Source: Tethya wilhelma (taxonomy: Eukaryota > Porifera > Demospongiae > Tethyida > Tethyidae). From it: a stretch of DNA of 64,000 bases. The stretch covers positions 1,014,420-1,078,419 of the forward strand of contig CAXIPT010000008.1 of the NCBI GenBank assembly GCA_964030475.1, in the 5' to 3' direction. The notes under the pieces were generated by a model. That model was not told where the DNA came from, did not search any database, and worked only from the letters and a program-made list of their open reading frames with translations. Positions 11,943 through 24,883 of this stretch are shown piece by piece; positions within the stretch are counted from its first letter, which is position 1, and every line of letters begins with the position of its first letter. The position numbers and the translations under genes are program-made.

Positions 11943-14512
11943 CTATTCCACACCCTCATGATCCTGATCATTGTCCACACCAATGTTGAGGGTTAGATAG
12001 TCACCAAGATGCATCAGCCTTGTTTCAATAGAGGACACCAATTCAGAGAATGTGGGCCGATCTTCAGGTTCAAAAGCCCAGCATGAAGTTATGAGTCCAT
12101 ACCTACATGATATACCAAGTGATAGTACACACTATACAATCACACTAACATCAGAGAATGTCAACCGGAAGTACGTAGTTTTTGCACTCATCCGGTTGAT
12201 ACGTGAACGTACCTTGTACTTCTAAACAGACTATAAATGGACAACATTGTAACTTGAGACAATATTATGTGACTTACAATGAGATCTTGTTTAATTTGTA
12301 CACTAGAGACTACAAACAGAACCCCCATCAAGTGTATAATGAACAATTGGCCTAGTTGTATGACTTAACAACTCATGTGGACACACACAAATCAACTATA
12401 CCATAACAATGCTAGTGATCTCACCACAGGTATAATATTTTTACACAAAGAAATTCAAATTTTGATAATGATCATGAGCTTACATGTCGTCTGAGCAAGC
12501 TGCATTCTTTGGTTTGTCCATTCTTTCTCCATCTTCAATGTACTTGATGACCTCACGAGGATGGAGTCCAGGGTAGGGGATTTCACCAGCTGTGAACACC
12601 TCCCAACATGTCACACCATAGGACCACTGAATCATACATATACAATAGTATAAGTAACAATAAAAGTAATGATGGGAAATTAAGAGGGTACATACGTACC
12701 ACATCTGATTTCTCTGAGAAGACTCCCAGTTTGAGACTCTCCAGAGCCATCCACTTGATGGGTAGCTTCACAGAGGAGCCTTCATCCTGACGGAAGTAGT
12801 TTCTCATGTAGACATCTTCTGCTAGACCAAAGTCAGCCACCTTGATGTTACCGTTGAAACCAATCCTGAATTGCAGAAGAGAATCCATTACATATCAGCT
12901 TTAAAAATCATTAGCGGCCTCATGCATTGAAATTCCTCACATGCAGTTCCTTGCTGCTAGATCTCTATGCACAAACATCAATCCAGCTAGATACTCCATC
13001 CCTTTGGCAACTTGAAGACAAATTTGCATAAGTGTTTTTTCGACAGACCCAACCTGTGTTATAAATGAAACTATAAAGATTTGTTTGGCTGCAGTGTTAA
13101 TCACAATTGTCCTGCAAGTACCTGTGTGATATCATCGTGACTGGTTGGTTTGATGGTGCTTGCCTCTTTCCTCAAGTAGTTCAGCAGGCTTCCCTGGGAC
13201 ATGTAGGGCATGACAATGGAAGGCCCTCCACTCCCTCCCACCTCTCCACTCACACACACTCCAATCAGTGTCATCACGTTGGGATGATTGAATCTCTGCA
13301 TCTTGAGTATCTCCTCTGAGGCACTCTTAACATCAGCATCAGTAGCAAATATACCTGCACAGAGAGAAGGAGAATTAAGATAAGGTCTGAAAATATAAAT
13401 ACCATGTTACTTCAAAACTATACACTGGTACATAGAATGATGGGGGAAAATTACCAAATTTATTATACTTTAGTGACAAAAATTGAAAAAATACAATAAT
13501 TATTATACCTTTCAGCGTTTTGACAGCAACTAACTCTTGTGATTTCCCGCTCATCAGAATGGCCTTGTACACCACACCAAATTCACCTACACACACACAC
13601 ACACACATACACATACACAGTTCATTACGTTACAAAATTGTACACACTTTCAGATCGAGTTCTAACCTTGACCTACTACATTTGAGAGCTTGATACAGTC
13701 ACTGGGTATGATCTTGTCAGCTCCTATTGCTATTGAATGGGAGCCCTCTGAATATGGACAAGAATTGAATACAATATTTCACACTTAATTCCACACATTA
13801 AAATCAAGTTTAGTTAATTTCAGAGAACAGATCATGATTCATGGAATCTACGTAAGAAAGTTTTGCTCTGTGCAGTATACAGTAACTGTCTACCTACAGT
13901 TGTACCTGTGTTGTCTTTGAGCTCCCTTGCCTTGTAGTAATCATTTGACTTGTGTCTGCGGCTGTAATAATGAGGTATTGTGAACTTAGGTTCTTCATGA
14001 AGTTCAATATTTCACATGAAATAGCAATGGAAGAAGTCTTGAGATTTAGCTGGGATTTTGAAACCTGTTGGTCTTTCAAATTCTAGTCCAATGCTCTTGC
14101 CACTGAGCTACTTGAACTCATGGATATTGATACGCTACTATTTATAGACATCAGTTGACTTCTGAACCAGAACTCAAGGCCTAGTGTAACAGCATGACTA
14201 GCATGTTCTTCCCAACACGATAAAGCAAGTGTACCATCCCAAAATCCAACATGACTTGTATAGCTAGATAATTGGCAAACTCACTGCTTCAAGTCATTCA
14301 ATGGTAAGCCAACATCCTTCCCAGCTCTTTTCTTGAGGTGACGGTACTTTATGGTCACAATGAGACACACCACTGTCATGGTGATTGCTAGAGCCACAAT
14401 GGCCACCACTATCACTGCTATGGCCCAGGCGGGTAGGGGGATGGTGGTGTTGATAGGGATAAAGTCTTCTGTTGTGTTTACTTCATTAGTAGGAGTTTGG
14501 TCATCCACATCC

Positions 14513-14556
<44 letters not shown>

Positions 14557-15620
14557 TGTGTGTATGTATGGCCAATCAAGCAGCAATATATCACTATTAA
14601 CAATCAATCACTGTATGTATAGCTACCTTGAATGAACCTCCTTGTGTCCGCTATAGCTTCAAGAAATTCATTACTAGCAATGCAATTGATTTGTCCAGAA
14701 ATCAGTAAGTCATTCTCCAACGGTGCTTCCAATAAACTGGCCAAACGATTCCCCGTCAACCTCTCTTGACTGATACTAACTTCTCCTTCACCATCAGTCA
14801 GCTGGACTCTCTCACCAGTCTCTGGATCAATAGCTGTCCATGTAATATTCTTAGGACGAGGCTCTCCAAATGCTTCACACTCAAAGATGTCGATGTCTCC
14901 ATTAATCCCAACCTCATGTGAAGCTTCAGTTATCGTTAATTCGGCCGTCCGTGTAGTGAAACAAGTGGAGCAGTAGCCACACTCTCTGAAGAGTAGAGGC
15001 TCTTCAGATTCAGAGAGAAGAGATTCGTTAACGTTTGGCCGACAAACTACAACGTAGTAAGATGTCCCTTGTTCCAGTCCCTCAAGAAGAAACGATTCCA
15101 TGTCTCGAATCTATAAATATATATGGGTGGTTTATGAAAACAAAGCTAGGTGATTATAATTTGCTACAATCATTCCACTTCTGCTCTCTAGTGTTTGCCA
15201 CTTCAAATCCAGCCTGTAGCTAGGTACATGCTCTAGACTTACTCTCATTGAGAACATATAGCTGCTGTTTGTTGTATTCAAGGCTCTATAGGCAATCATA
15301 TAGTCTCTTTGGACATTCATAATCTGATTCCAGGTCAAGTTGACACCAGTGAATCCATCTACACCAGAAAGTCTCTCTGCAGTGACATGAGAGAACCACC
15401 CATTGGTTGGTGGAGCACACACATCTACTGCTAGTTCACACTATATGAGTGAAGAAATAGTTATATACAATCATGCATAGATGCATAGCTATACTAGATT
15501 TAGCTGACTATTAATTATTCCTACCTCATCATCATCATCTTGAGCCAGTACTGAATTGCTTGCTGCAATACAAATGAAGAAGACAAAGAAGTACCAACTT
15601 CTCACCCAACACAAGTTCAT
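11943..15620 (-). CDS. Receptor tyrosine kinase E, complete 12-exon gene (676 aa)
   Basis: Exons high to low: 15620-15525, 15440-15243, 15110-14627, 14513-14285, 13955-13906, 13747-13667, 13586-13509, 13354-13122, 13053-12941, 12865-12700, 12626-12484, 12102-11943; total 2031 nt = 676 codons plus stop. Signal peptide about residues 1-26 (ends SVLAQ). FN3-like domain about 34-135 ([16 protein letters not shown]). CGYCSTC cysteine motif. Ig-like domain about 165-245 ([13 protein letters not shown]). Transmembrane helix about 287-315. Kinase about 372-650 with [15 protein letters not shown] lysine, [13 protein letters not shown], paired activation-loop tyrosines (VYMRNYF) and [11 protein letters not shown]. 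The loop and P+1 sequences resemble Met/Axl/FGFR-type RTKs. Ig-bearing RTKs are known in sponges, but this ectodomain combination is not one I can name. It serves as the reference for its damaged neighbours. Confidence 0.92.
14047..14119 (-). repeat. tRNA-derived (SINE-like) remnant in an RTK-E intron
   Basis: On the minus strand the sequence GTAGCTCAGTGGCAAGAGC resembles a Pol III A box, and GGTTTCAAAATCC about 30 bp further resembles a B box, with tRNA-like spacing. The anticodon stem pairs poorly, so this is a SINE head or a decayed tRNA rather than a functional tRNA gene. Confidence 0.45.
14515..14567. repeat. (GT)n microsatellite forming the splice acceptor of the RTK-E TM exon
   Basis: Read on the minus strand, a long (CA)n tract ends directly in CACAG, the acceptor of exon 14513-14285. 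The same arrangement is seen in RTK-A at 2464-2490. Confidence 0.85.
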
Positions 15621-16121
15621 ATCTTGCTTCAGCTTTCACTTTTCAGTGTCACTACTCTAGCTAAACTTCAGAGGCTATTATTACAGCAGTTGGAGATGAA
15701 AATCTTAGTTAGAAATGACAATACTATTTTAAGCCAAAGTCTTCTATAGAATTCTCCTTTGTGCTGAGTCTGACATATATATGAAAACTGATATGTCTAG
15801 CATTTACAGGAAATTTAAGCTGTTAATTGCAAACGTGCATGGCTTCCTCAAAGCTGGATTGTTTGCTGATAAATTGTAAGAATGCTATTGGAAGACATTC
15901 AACATTCACACGTGCTTTAGTATGACCTACAATCACATTTACACGTTGTGGTCACAAACAACCATGAAGAATGTCAACAAAAATCATCAATAGAGGGGTG
16001 AACAGATGAAAGGCAACTGTATCTAATTGCAATAATATAGCATTGGCTAGTAATTTATGGAAAGTCTACAAATTTAGAATAATAAAAAAACTAATGGAAC
16101 CAGCTGTTAGTCATGTGATCA
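15621..16121. other. Intergenic spacer between RTK-E and MAP3K
   Basis: This is AT-rich sequence upstream of the RTK-E start and downstream of the MAP3K stop. I see no ORF, RNA gene or clear repeat. It should hold the RTK-E promoter and the MAP3K 3' UTR. Confidence 0.6.
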
Positions 16122-17952
16122 CTACGAAGTCCTAGATGCGGTGATTTTTGCCCATATTCGACATCTAGGACCAATTCTGAAGTATAAACAGAATTATGAT
16201 AATACAATGAAACTTATTAACATTGAAACTTGCTCCAGAAAGAGTTGCACAACATTACCTTAGTCTCATATCCACTAGGTCTTCTCTCAGCAAGTGGTGT
16301 AATACATCCTTATGAGTGATGCCTTCGACTGCAAACTAACAGACAGACAAAGAAACCACAAACATCAACAACAATATTGATTGGAACTGACACAATACAA
16401 GAGACTAAACTTGTGACCAACTGTGAGTTAGCCTCATTCCCAGGCTCCTCCCTCGTGAATATTTCCTTCAAAAACAAGGAAATATTCACGAGGGAGGAGC
16501 CTGGGAATGACTGTGAGTATGAGTGAAATAGTTGGTGGTTAATTCACCTTTCTTTTAGTGTGCTCATCCACTTCACAATCCTCTAGCCACGCCTCAAGGT
16601 CAGGATCAAGAGACACTAGATCATCTTCATCCTCTTCTTCAGTGCCATCACCAGTTCTCCCTGGAGAGGTAGAAAAAAAGTATACAGGCAACATCAACAG
16701 CCATGATGATGACTATTAGTATGTAGTGTACGTGCACCAAACAGGGAGGTGAGGAGTTGCTTAAAATTCTCTGAAAATTAGTAGTTTTATATGTATTTGT
16801 ATGGGGAGGAGGTAGCTGAAAGGAGGGGGGAGCACCCCCCGACCCCACTTTGGGGGAAATATTGATTTGAAGCCTGTGAGGCTGATTAGTTACCTAGCTC
16901 ATGTACAGACTATAGTATGCACTGTGACGATACCTTTTAGATGATGTAATGTCCATTCTTGTTGTTGAACACTGCTCTTCAGTAGTCCGTTCATTTCCTG
17001 GTTCACCTCTAACAACTTACGCACCAAGCTGAACAGAAACAAAATAACATCAGTTCTAAAAACTAAATACAAAAAACTTCTAACAAAGAACTATGCCATT
17101 CTACAATGTAGAGTGGCAATGAACCTCAACAATGTCAAAGTTTAGTATCACAGAAGCACCAACTCACTCCGCATTCTCTCTCTTGATCTCCCTCAGCTCA
17201 CTCCTGGCCTCCTCATCGCCGTCAATACTCTCAATGGAAGTAAAACTGTCAATGGAGGAAACAGAAGAGGCAAACGACACAGACTTGACCGGCGGGTGTC
17301 TGCTAGGGGGAGAGACCCGTCCCGTCCCCACTGGGGACATTTTGCCGGGACTAGAGGGCTCCTCCATGCTACCAATCTTCCGAGCTGTGTCTGTGTAGTA
17401 TGGATGTGTGCACATGCAAGCATAATTGCAGCGACAATTTATCACTATAATCAATGCAGCTGTATACACCATAAATTCAGAAATTTTTGCAGTAAAAAAT
17501 GTTTCACACAGAGCTGTGGAGTATGAAAATAAAACGTGCAAAAATTTAAAAAAGTGGGTAGGGGGATATAATATCATGTGATAGTACGAAAATTATAATA
17601 ATAGTCCATGGAAATCATTACCACAAAAATTTCTGGATTTATGTTGATTAGCATTTATACTATAGAGGTAGGTTTGATACTGACTCTCACCTGGTATGAG
17701 GATGGTAAGTAGTCCATTCACTGCTCTCCGTACCAAGTTATCAATGGCAAAGATACAATGAGGAGGTGTGTCTCTGCGCTTGCTGGCAGCTGCTATGACG
17801 TTGGGAATGTGAAAGATGACTTGTTCCACTTCAGATGAGATTTGAGGATTCTTGCAGTTCTCAGACAACTCAACTTGAAAAAAAGAAAAGAAAACAAAAA
17901 GGGTGATCACTGGAGAATGGTTTTGAGAGGAGACAAAGCTAATATGCTAATA

Positions 17953-18011
<59 letters not shown>

Positions 18012-18075
18012 NNNNNNNNNTCTCTCTCTCTCTCTCTCTCTCACTCAGGTCCTCACTGCTTCCTCAGTGGTAGAC

Positions 18076-18125
<50 letters not shown>

Positions 18126-21100
18126 AAAGCTCACAAAGTATTGATTCCATCTTGTCTTCATTCTCATGCTTGGTGTAGTCCATCACTGCCTCTAGTATCA
18201 ACTCCAGCTGTTCTCTTGTGATGTGGAGCTTTGTGTACTCACACTCCTCTTGGATATGTTCAATTATGTCATCGCATATCTACATTGACAGCAGGATACA
18301 CATTCTAATTCACAAATATGTCATAATGACATCACAATGACATCATTATTCATTACTACATCACAACATCATCACTCTAATTCTCTATTACATCATAATG
18401 ACATCATTATACAGTGGACCAACCACTGCACCAACAGCTAAGAGAGAGGCAACAAAATGTGACATCCATGAGCTGTGTACACTGTACCTGTTCCTTCTCT
18501 TGTGTGAGCACCTGTGTCAGGATGATCTGATTGTGGGCGTGCATCTTGACCTGTTTGAACTCTGTCCGCACCCCAGCTATAGTCTCTCCCTCACTGCTAC
18601 TGGTGTTGGCCTCAGGGATGGCAGGGAGATCCTCATCACCTCTAGAGGGGGGACAATAAGAATGAAAGTTTTCTGTTGAATAGTCTATTAGAGCTGAACA
18701 ATTATTATATCAAAACTATCTGTTCTGCCGATATTCAGTGGATGTTCAGTTGGTTGTGATAACTAAAAAGTCACATAAATTAACTTACTTTGGTGACAGT
18801 GACAACTCTCGATATTTCTTGCCAACAGGAGAAGCAGAACTGCAAACAAAGAGAGAGATTGTGGGCGCTGGGTGAAACTGCAGAAAAGATGATGGCTCCT
18901 AGCAACTTACGAAGGAGGAACTGTGACAGCTGGTGAATGTTTGACAGAGTCTTGAGCTACGGGAGAGAAGCTAGAGGGAGCAAGAGCTACAGAAGAGAGA
19001 GAAGGAACAAGATAGAGTCACGATGGACGGCACATGTGTCCGTGTGTCCTAACTTCCTTACATTTGCTCCGAATTAGATCTGGAGGTGGCTTGGCCTGTT
19101 TCTTGATCCTGTGCATAGAGGTGACAAACAGTACACAATCTGACCCATCACAATGGCACAGAATGGGGAGGGGGGGGGGGGACCTACTTTAAAAGGAAGT
19201 CATGCTCCAACAGCTCCTTTGCTGTGGCTCTTAGTTCAGGCTTCGGCTCAAAACACCTTTAAGGTAGAAAATATGGCAAAGGATACAATTTCAAGTGAAT
19301 AATGAAGGGGTTAATGTTGTCTAGCTGCGACACAGGGCTACAAAAAAAGGGTCTAGCTCAATAGACTAATGTTAGATAATGAACACAGTAGATGTGAAAT
19401 CATAGATATATTATATACATGGTTGTGCAGTACAAAATATCTATGGTGAAACAGAGTTACTAACCTAAGTAAGAAGTGGTTGCAGGTTGTTGACAGGGAG
19501 TCTGGAATGTCTGGGTGCTCCATATACATGCCAACTTTGAACACAGCAGCTTCTGGAGCACCCAGCTCCACAAATGGAGGTTTAGCAGTGGCCATCTCGA
19601 TGATGGTGCAACCCAGAGACCAGATGTCAGCCTAGAGGGGGGAGACAGTGGATGAGGAGGGAGGGAGTGAGGGGTACAAAATAATTTCTTACCGGGGGTC
19701 CATAGCCTCTTTGCCCCCCTTGAATGACCTCGGGGGCCATATACTGCATTGTACCTACAGAAAACACATATATACCATGGTTACACAGGGCTCACTATGC
19801 TACCACTTTACCATGCATGAATCTGGAAGATTTCACGCTAATGCTTTTCACAGTTCATATTGTTTACAAAATAGTACAAACGGAGCAGCTCTAGAGACCT
19901 ATTCTTACATGTATGTGTATTTCTTTCACTAAACCTTGAATCCTTTCAATATAACCATGCTCCATACCTTTGAAAGACCTGGTTTGACTGTGAATTCCTA
20001 CAAGCCTCTTTGAGGTGCCAAAGTCTGATATCTTCAGCTCCCCAGTGTACATGTTGACGAGGACATTGTCCCCCTTGATGTCTCGGTGGACGATCTTCTG
20101 GTCGTGGAGGTACTTGATGCCGCGAGTGATCTGTCGGGTGTAGTGCTGGATGGTGCTCTCCGTGAGAGCCCCCCACTTGAATGAGAGGAGCTTTGACAGG
20201 CTACCTGTGAGCACAAGGGAGGGGGAGTGGTTTCAATCATGATCAGCAATGGTTATAGACATAATAGGACCTAAAAACAGCTAAGGATCATTTGAATGCT
20301 CTTTAAACACTGAATGTAAAGGTAAAGGTCCCAGTTACAACTGACCTTCCCACATGTAAATAATCAAGGTGTTTTTAGGTATTTTCTTCATAACTACACA
20401 ATTTTCTTAAACCAACTGCATATTTTTAACTATTATCAGTCAATGGTTTGTTGTATGATAGTCAAACTTGTACTAATGTAACCAGCACAAAATGAGCGTC
20501 TAATGATATAATATATATTGCCATCCTTTAGGTACAATAAATTGATACAGAGTTGGTTCCATTCATAACCCTGTACAATTCCTATGGGCCCACTATCACA
20601 CTCATATTCGGCATGTATGGATGAAGACCTAATTTAGCCTACGTTTAGCAAAACATAACAAAATGGATATCATTTGAAAGCTCTTATCGCACTGAATGCA
20701 ATGGTAAATGTCCCAGTTTCATAAGACCTTCCTACTCCTAAATATACACAAGGTGTTTTTAAGTGCTTTTCTTAAATCAACTACATATTTTAAACTTTTA
20801 TCATGCAGTCAATGGTTTGTTGTATGAAAATGGAACTTGTACCAATGTAACCAGCACAAAATGAGCCTTCAAATGATATATAGATTGCCATCCTTTAGGT
20901 AAAATATATTGATACAGAGTTGGTTCAATTCATAACCCTGTACAATTCCTATGGGCACACTATCACACTCATATTCGGCACATATGGATGAAAAGCTAAT
21001 TTAGCCTACGTTTAGCAAAACATAACAAAATGGATATCATTTGAAAGCTCTTATCACACTGAATGCAATGGTAAATGTCCCAGTTTCATACAACCTTCCT

Positions 21101-22805
21101 ACCCTTAGATATACACAAGGTGTTTTTAGGTGCTTTTCTTAAAGGTGCTATTGCACGGAAGTTGTACGCGTAGTAATTTACACCGCGTAGTGAAGCCATA
21201 ATGTGCGTAGAACAATATGCGTGTATTAAAATGTGCGACCAGGTGCAGTTTGAATTTGAACGCTTACAAGACATTATGAGCAGTAGAAGCACACCAAGAG
21301 AAGGAACGGGGAAGAAAGAAGCTAAATGAGTGTAAGTCTAAGTGTATAAGTATGTCAAATAGCTACAGCTTGCCACGTGGTCACAAAGAAAAATTATGCG
21401 TACGTTGGACTCAACGCGAAAATAGGAGCGCAAATTGCATTCCAATGACGTATTTTCAACCAATGAAATTTCAGTATTGATTTTTGGGCCATTTTTTCAA
21501 AAAGTTGCCGCTTCCGTGCAATAGCACCTTTAAACCAACTACATATTTTAAACTTTTATCAGTCGATGGTTTGTTGTATGAAAATGGAACTTGCACCAAT
21601 GTAACCACCACAAAAAGAGCTTTCAAATGATATGTAGATTGCCATCTTTTGGGTAAAATCTGACAATACACAGTTGGTTCCATTCATAATTATCTTGTAC
21701 ATTTCCTATGGGAACACTATCACACTCATATTTAGCACGTATGGATGAAGAGCTAATTTAGCCTACGTTTAGCAAAACATAACAAAATGGATGCCATTTG
21801 AAAGCTCTTATCGCAATGAATGCAATGGTAAATGTCCCAGTTTCATACGACCTTCCTACTCATAAAAATGTGTAAAAAGGTAATTTGGCCTATGTGTAGC
21901 AAAACAATTTAAGTGCATGCAAATAGAAAGACAATATATCTAGTCAGTATGAGCTTCAGTTTGAACAAGACATCGATAATTTGAGATAATGATATTGCAC
22001 ACTTTCCACTTCCCTTCACAGAAGCACCTCAGTTACATTACAGCCTAAATCATACAATGGCAATACACTCTTGAATACCTCACCTCCGGGCACCAACTCC
22101 ATGAAGATCTTGAGCACTCCACTCTCGGACTTGGCTCCGTAATACTGCACTATGTTCTTGTGGTGTAAGTGACGATGGAGCTGAATCTCTTCCTGTGTAG
22201 CTTGCACTTGACTGAAACACAAAACACATCACATAAATTGATACCAAGCTATTACTATTCCATACTCATTATAGGAGTCAGTCAGTCGGTCAGTCAGTCA
22301 GTCAGTCAGTATTGTATAGGATACCCTCACACATGCACTCATACATAAAAGTCTATTTGTGTTCACTGGATCTCTGGAAGTATTGATGTGGTCACAATAC
22401 TTAATGTATAGCAAAATGCAGAGATTTTGACTGGTAAAGGATGGTTAGATACTATCTGTGAAATTTGCTATTTAATGGTGTTTGTAACACACAGGCAAGT
22501 TACAACAAGAAAGAGAAGGCTTAAGTGAATGCAAATAAACTGTAACAGATGAATATATGTGTACCCGGAATCTGCTTCCTCTGAAGACACTATTTCTTTG
22601 ACGGCCATCTTCTTCTTGGTGACTCTGTCAATGGCTGAATAGACGGTTCCAAATGATCCTCTGCCCAAGATCAGTGGATTACCCTTATCGTCCATCTCAT
22701 AGTCCACTTGGAGGTCTGTCTCCTCCATGGCGTCTGAGCTGAGAGAGAGGGGCTGGCTCTCTTTGGAAGCAGCAGTGAGACTGGCAAACAATATCTCGTA
22801 GAACC

Positions 22806-22847
<42 letters not shown>

Positions 22848-24090
22848 ACAGGTAAAGGGTCATCACATTGAAATTGTCTGACAAGAGTGCATAATGATAG
22901 ACAAAGGGATTTCATCTTACTTTTTGCAGAGTGCTTCCGAAGAGAAGTAAATATGAAAGTCCTCGCTATACTTGTCCACCACGTAGAGAAAGACACCTCT
23001 CTCATCTCTCTTGTTGATGGAACAGTTCCTTACTGAAGACAAATCATACTTCCACTCATGAGCCACCTGGCAAGAGAGAGTCAGAAAACATAAATTAAAG
23101 CACTACTAACTAAACACAAATAAAAACACTGTTACAGTAGCTGGGAAGACCTGGTATACAAAGCTAAGTACAAATAATATCCTCCCCCCTAAATAAAAAT
23201 AAATGCAATTGAGGAAGGCCTGGTTTAGTTGCCATGCAATCTGCTAACATGTCTGCATACCCCATCATCTCCTTTTGCACAATGCCAGATTTGAATCTCC
23301 TGCATCAACACAATCAAAACAATAAGCATTTTGAAAATGAAATCTTGAGAATCAGTGACAAACCTCTTCAATGTCTTCAATGTCGTCAATGTCTTCATCA
23401 TTGTCCACTGGTTCTATTACATGGAAGGCAATGTAGCTGGGAAGATAGATAAACTCATTTGCCTTCTTCTTGTGTGGCTCAAATAACAGCACCTGAGAGA
23501 AATGGACACACAAAATTCATGTCATAATTCAAAAATTTCAGCAGCTGACAGTCATATCATGTGACTATTTACTGTATAATCATGTGACAAGTTTATGTGG
23601 TCATGGGACTGTCATGTGACTCACAGGGAATCGTGTCATAGTGTCCTCCGGTTCCTTCGAAGCCTCGATGAAGAACTCCATCCAGAAGGCAAAGAGAACT
23701 TCATCCGTGGTCAGTGGAATGTCTTCATTCTTGGTCCTGTGGGAGTTGATCAGCTGGATGTTGTTAACAGTAGAGGTGAGGTACCTTTCAGGGGTAGAGT
23801 CAGATTTTAGTTTAAAAAATGGTTCAAACAAGATAACAGTTTAGTGTATATTGCACGCTTTAGCCTGAAATAGAATGAAAATTCATTCTGATTCTTGTAG
23901 ATCTATGACGTACCATATTGGTGGTTTTAGTTTGAACATGCACTTGGCAGCTTCACAGGCCTTTTGGTAGTCCTCTGCTAGGACCATCACTTCAAAGTAG
24001 GTGGCAACGATCCAGTAGTCCTGCTGTGTGGCTAGGTTACCCTTTTGACCGATCAGTACGTTAAGGGTATTACCTTCAGTAAAGTGATAG

Positions 24091-24163
<73 letters not shown>

Positions 24164-24810
24164 TGAGCGAGTGTGCATTGAATGTCATAGATAACCTGGT
24201 GTTGCTGTGAACACAAAATGCATTGTACATGTGACATACCAATTTGTCTCAGTTCAGCACATTTGGAGAACTCCTTGCCCGAGATCACCAACAGCGTAGC
24301 CAGATTGATCCCGGCATACTCATTCGGTTGGACTTCAAATCCTTTGCGATACCAGTGGATGGCCTTGTCCCTCGAGGCAGCATCCTTGTAGTCGGAGTCC
24401 TTGAACTTGTCTTTGTAGATACGACCACACAGACAGAGATTGTCAGGGACATGGTTCTCCTTGGACTCAAGAACCTAACTCAAGACCATTAACGTGTGTG
24501 CACCGTTATAAAATCATGTTAAGGAGTAATATACTCTAATGGTCACCATGGAAGCATGTAACATGTGCATCAATCAGTTTCCATGGCAACCATTAGTAGT
24601 CGTGTAGTAGAGGAGTAGAGTTTGGTTTCTATGGTAGTTAACAAGCAGATCACATGACCCACCTTCTCCAGTATATCCAATGCTTTGTCTCTGTAGCCTG
24701 GTTTGTTGCTCCTGTTGAGAGCAAAGGCATACTGGACCTGAATGGGAGCCTTCTGGATCTGTTCATGCTCTGGGACACTCTCAGCCAATCCTATCATAGA
24801 GTCATAGTCC

Positions 24811-24883
<73 letters not shown>

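Noticed and set aside
14047..14119. Functional tRNA gene
   Set aside because: A and B box similarity exists, but the stems do not pair well and it lies inside an RTK intron; a SINE remnant is more likely.
20275..21900. CRISPR-like or satellite array
   Set aside because: The units are 367 bp, few, intronic and lack short spacers; simple intronic tandem duplication explains them.
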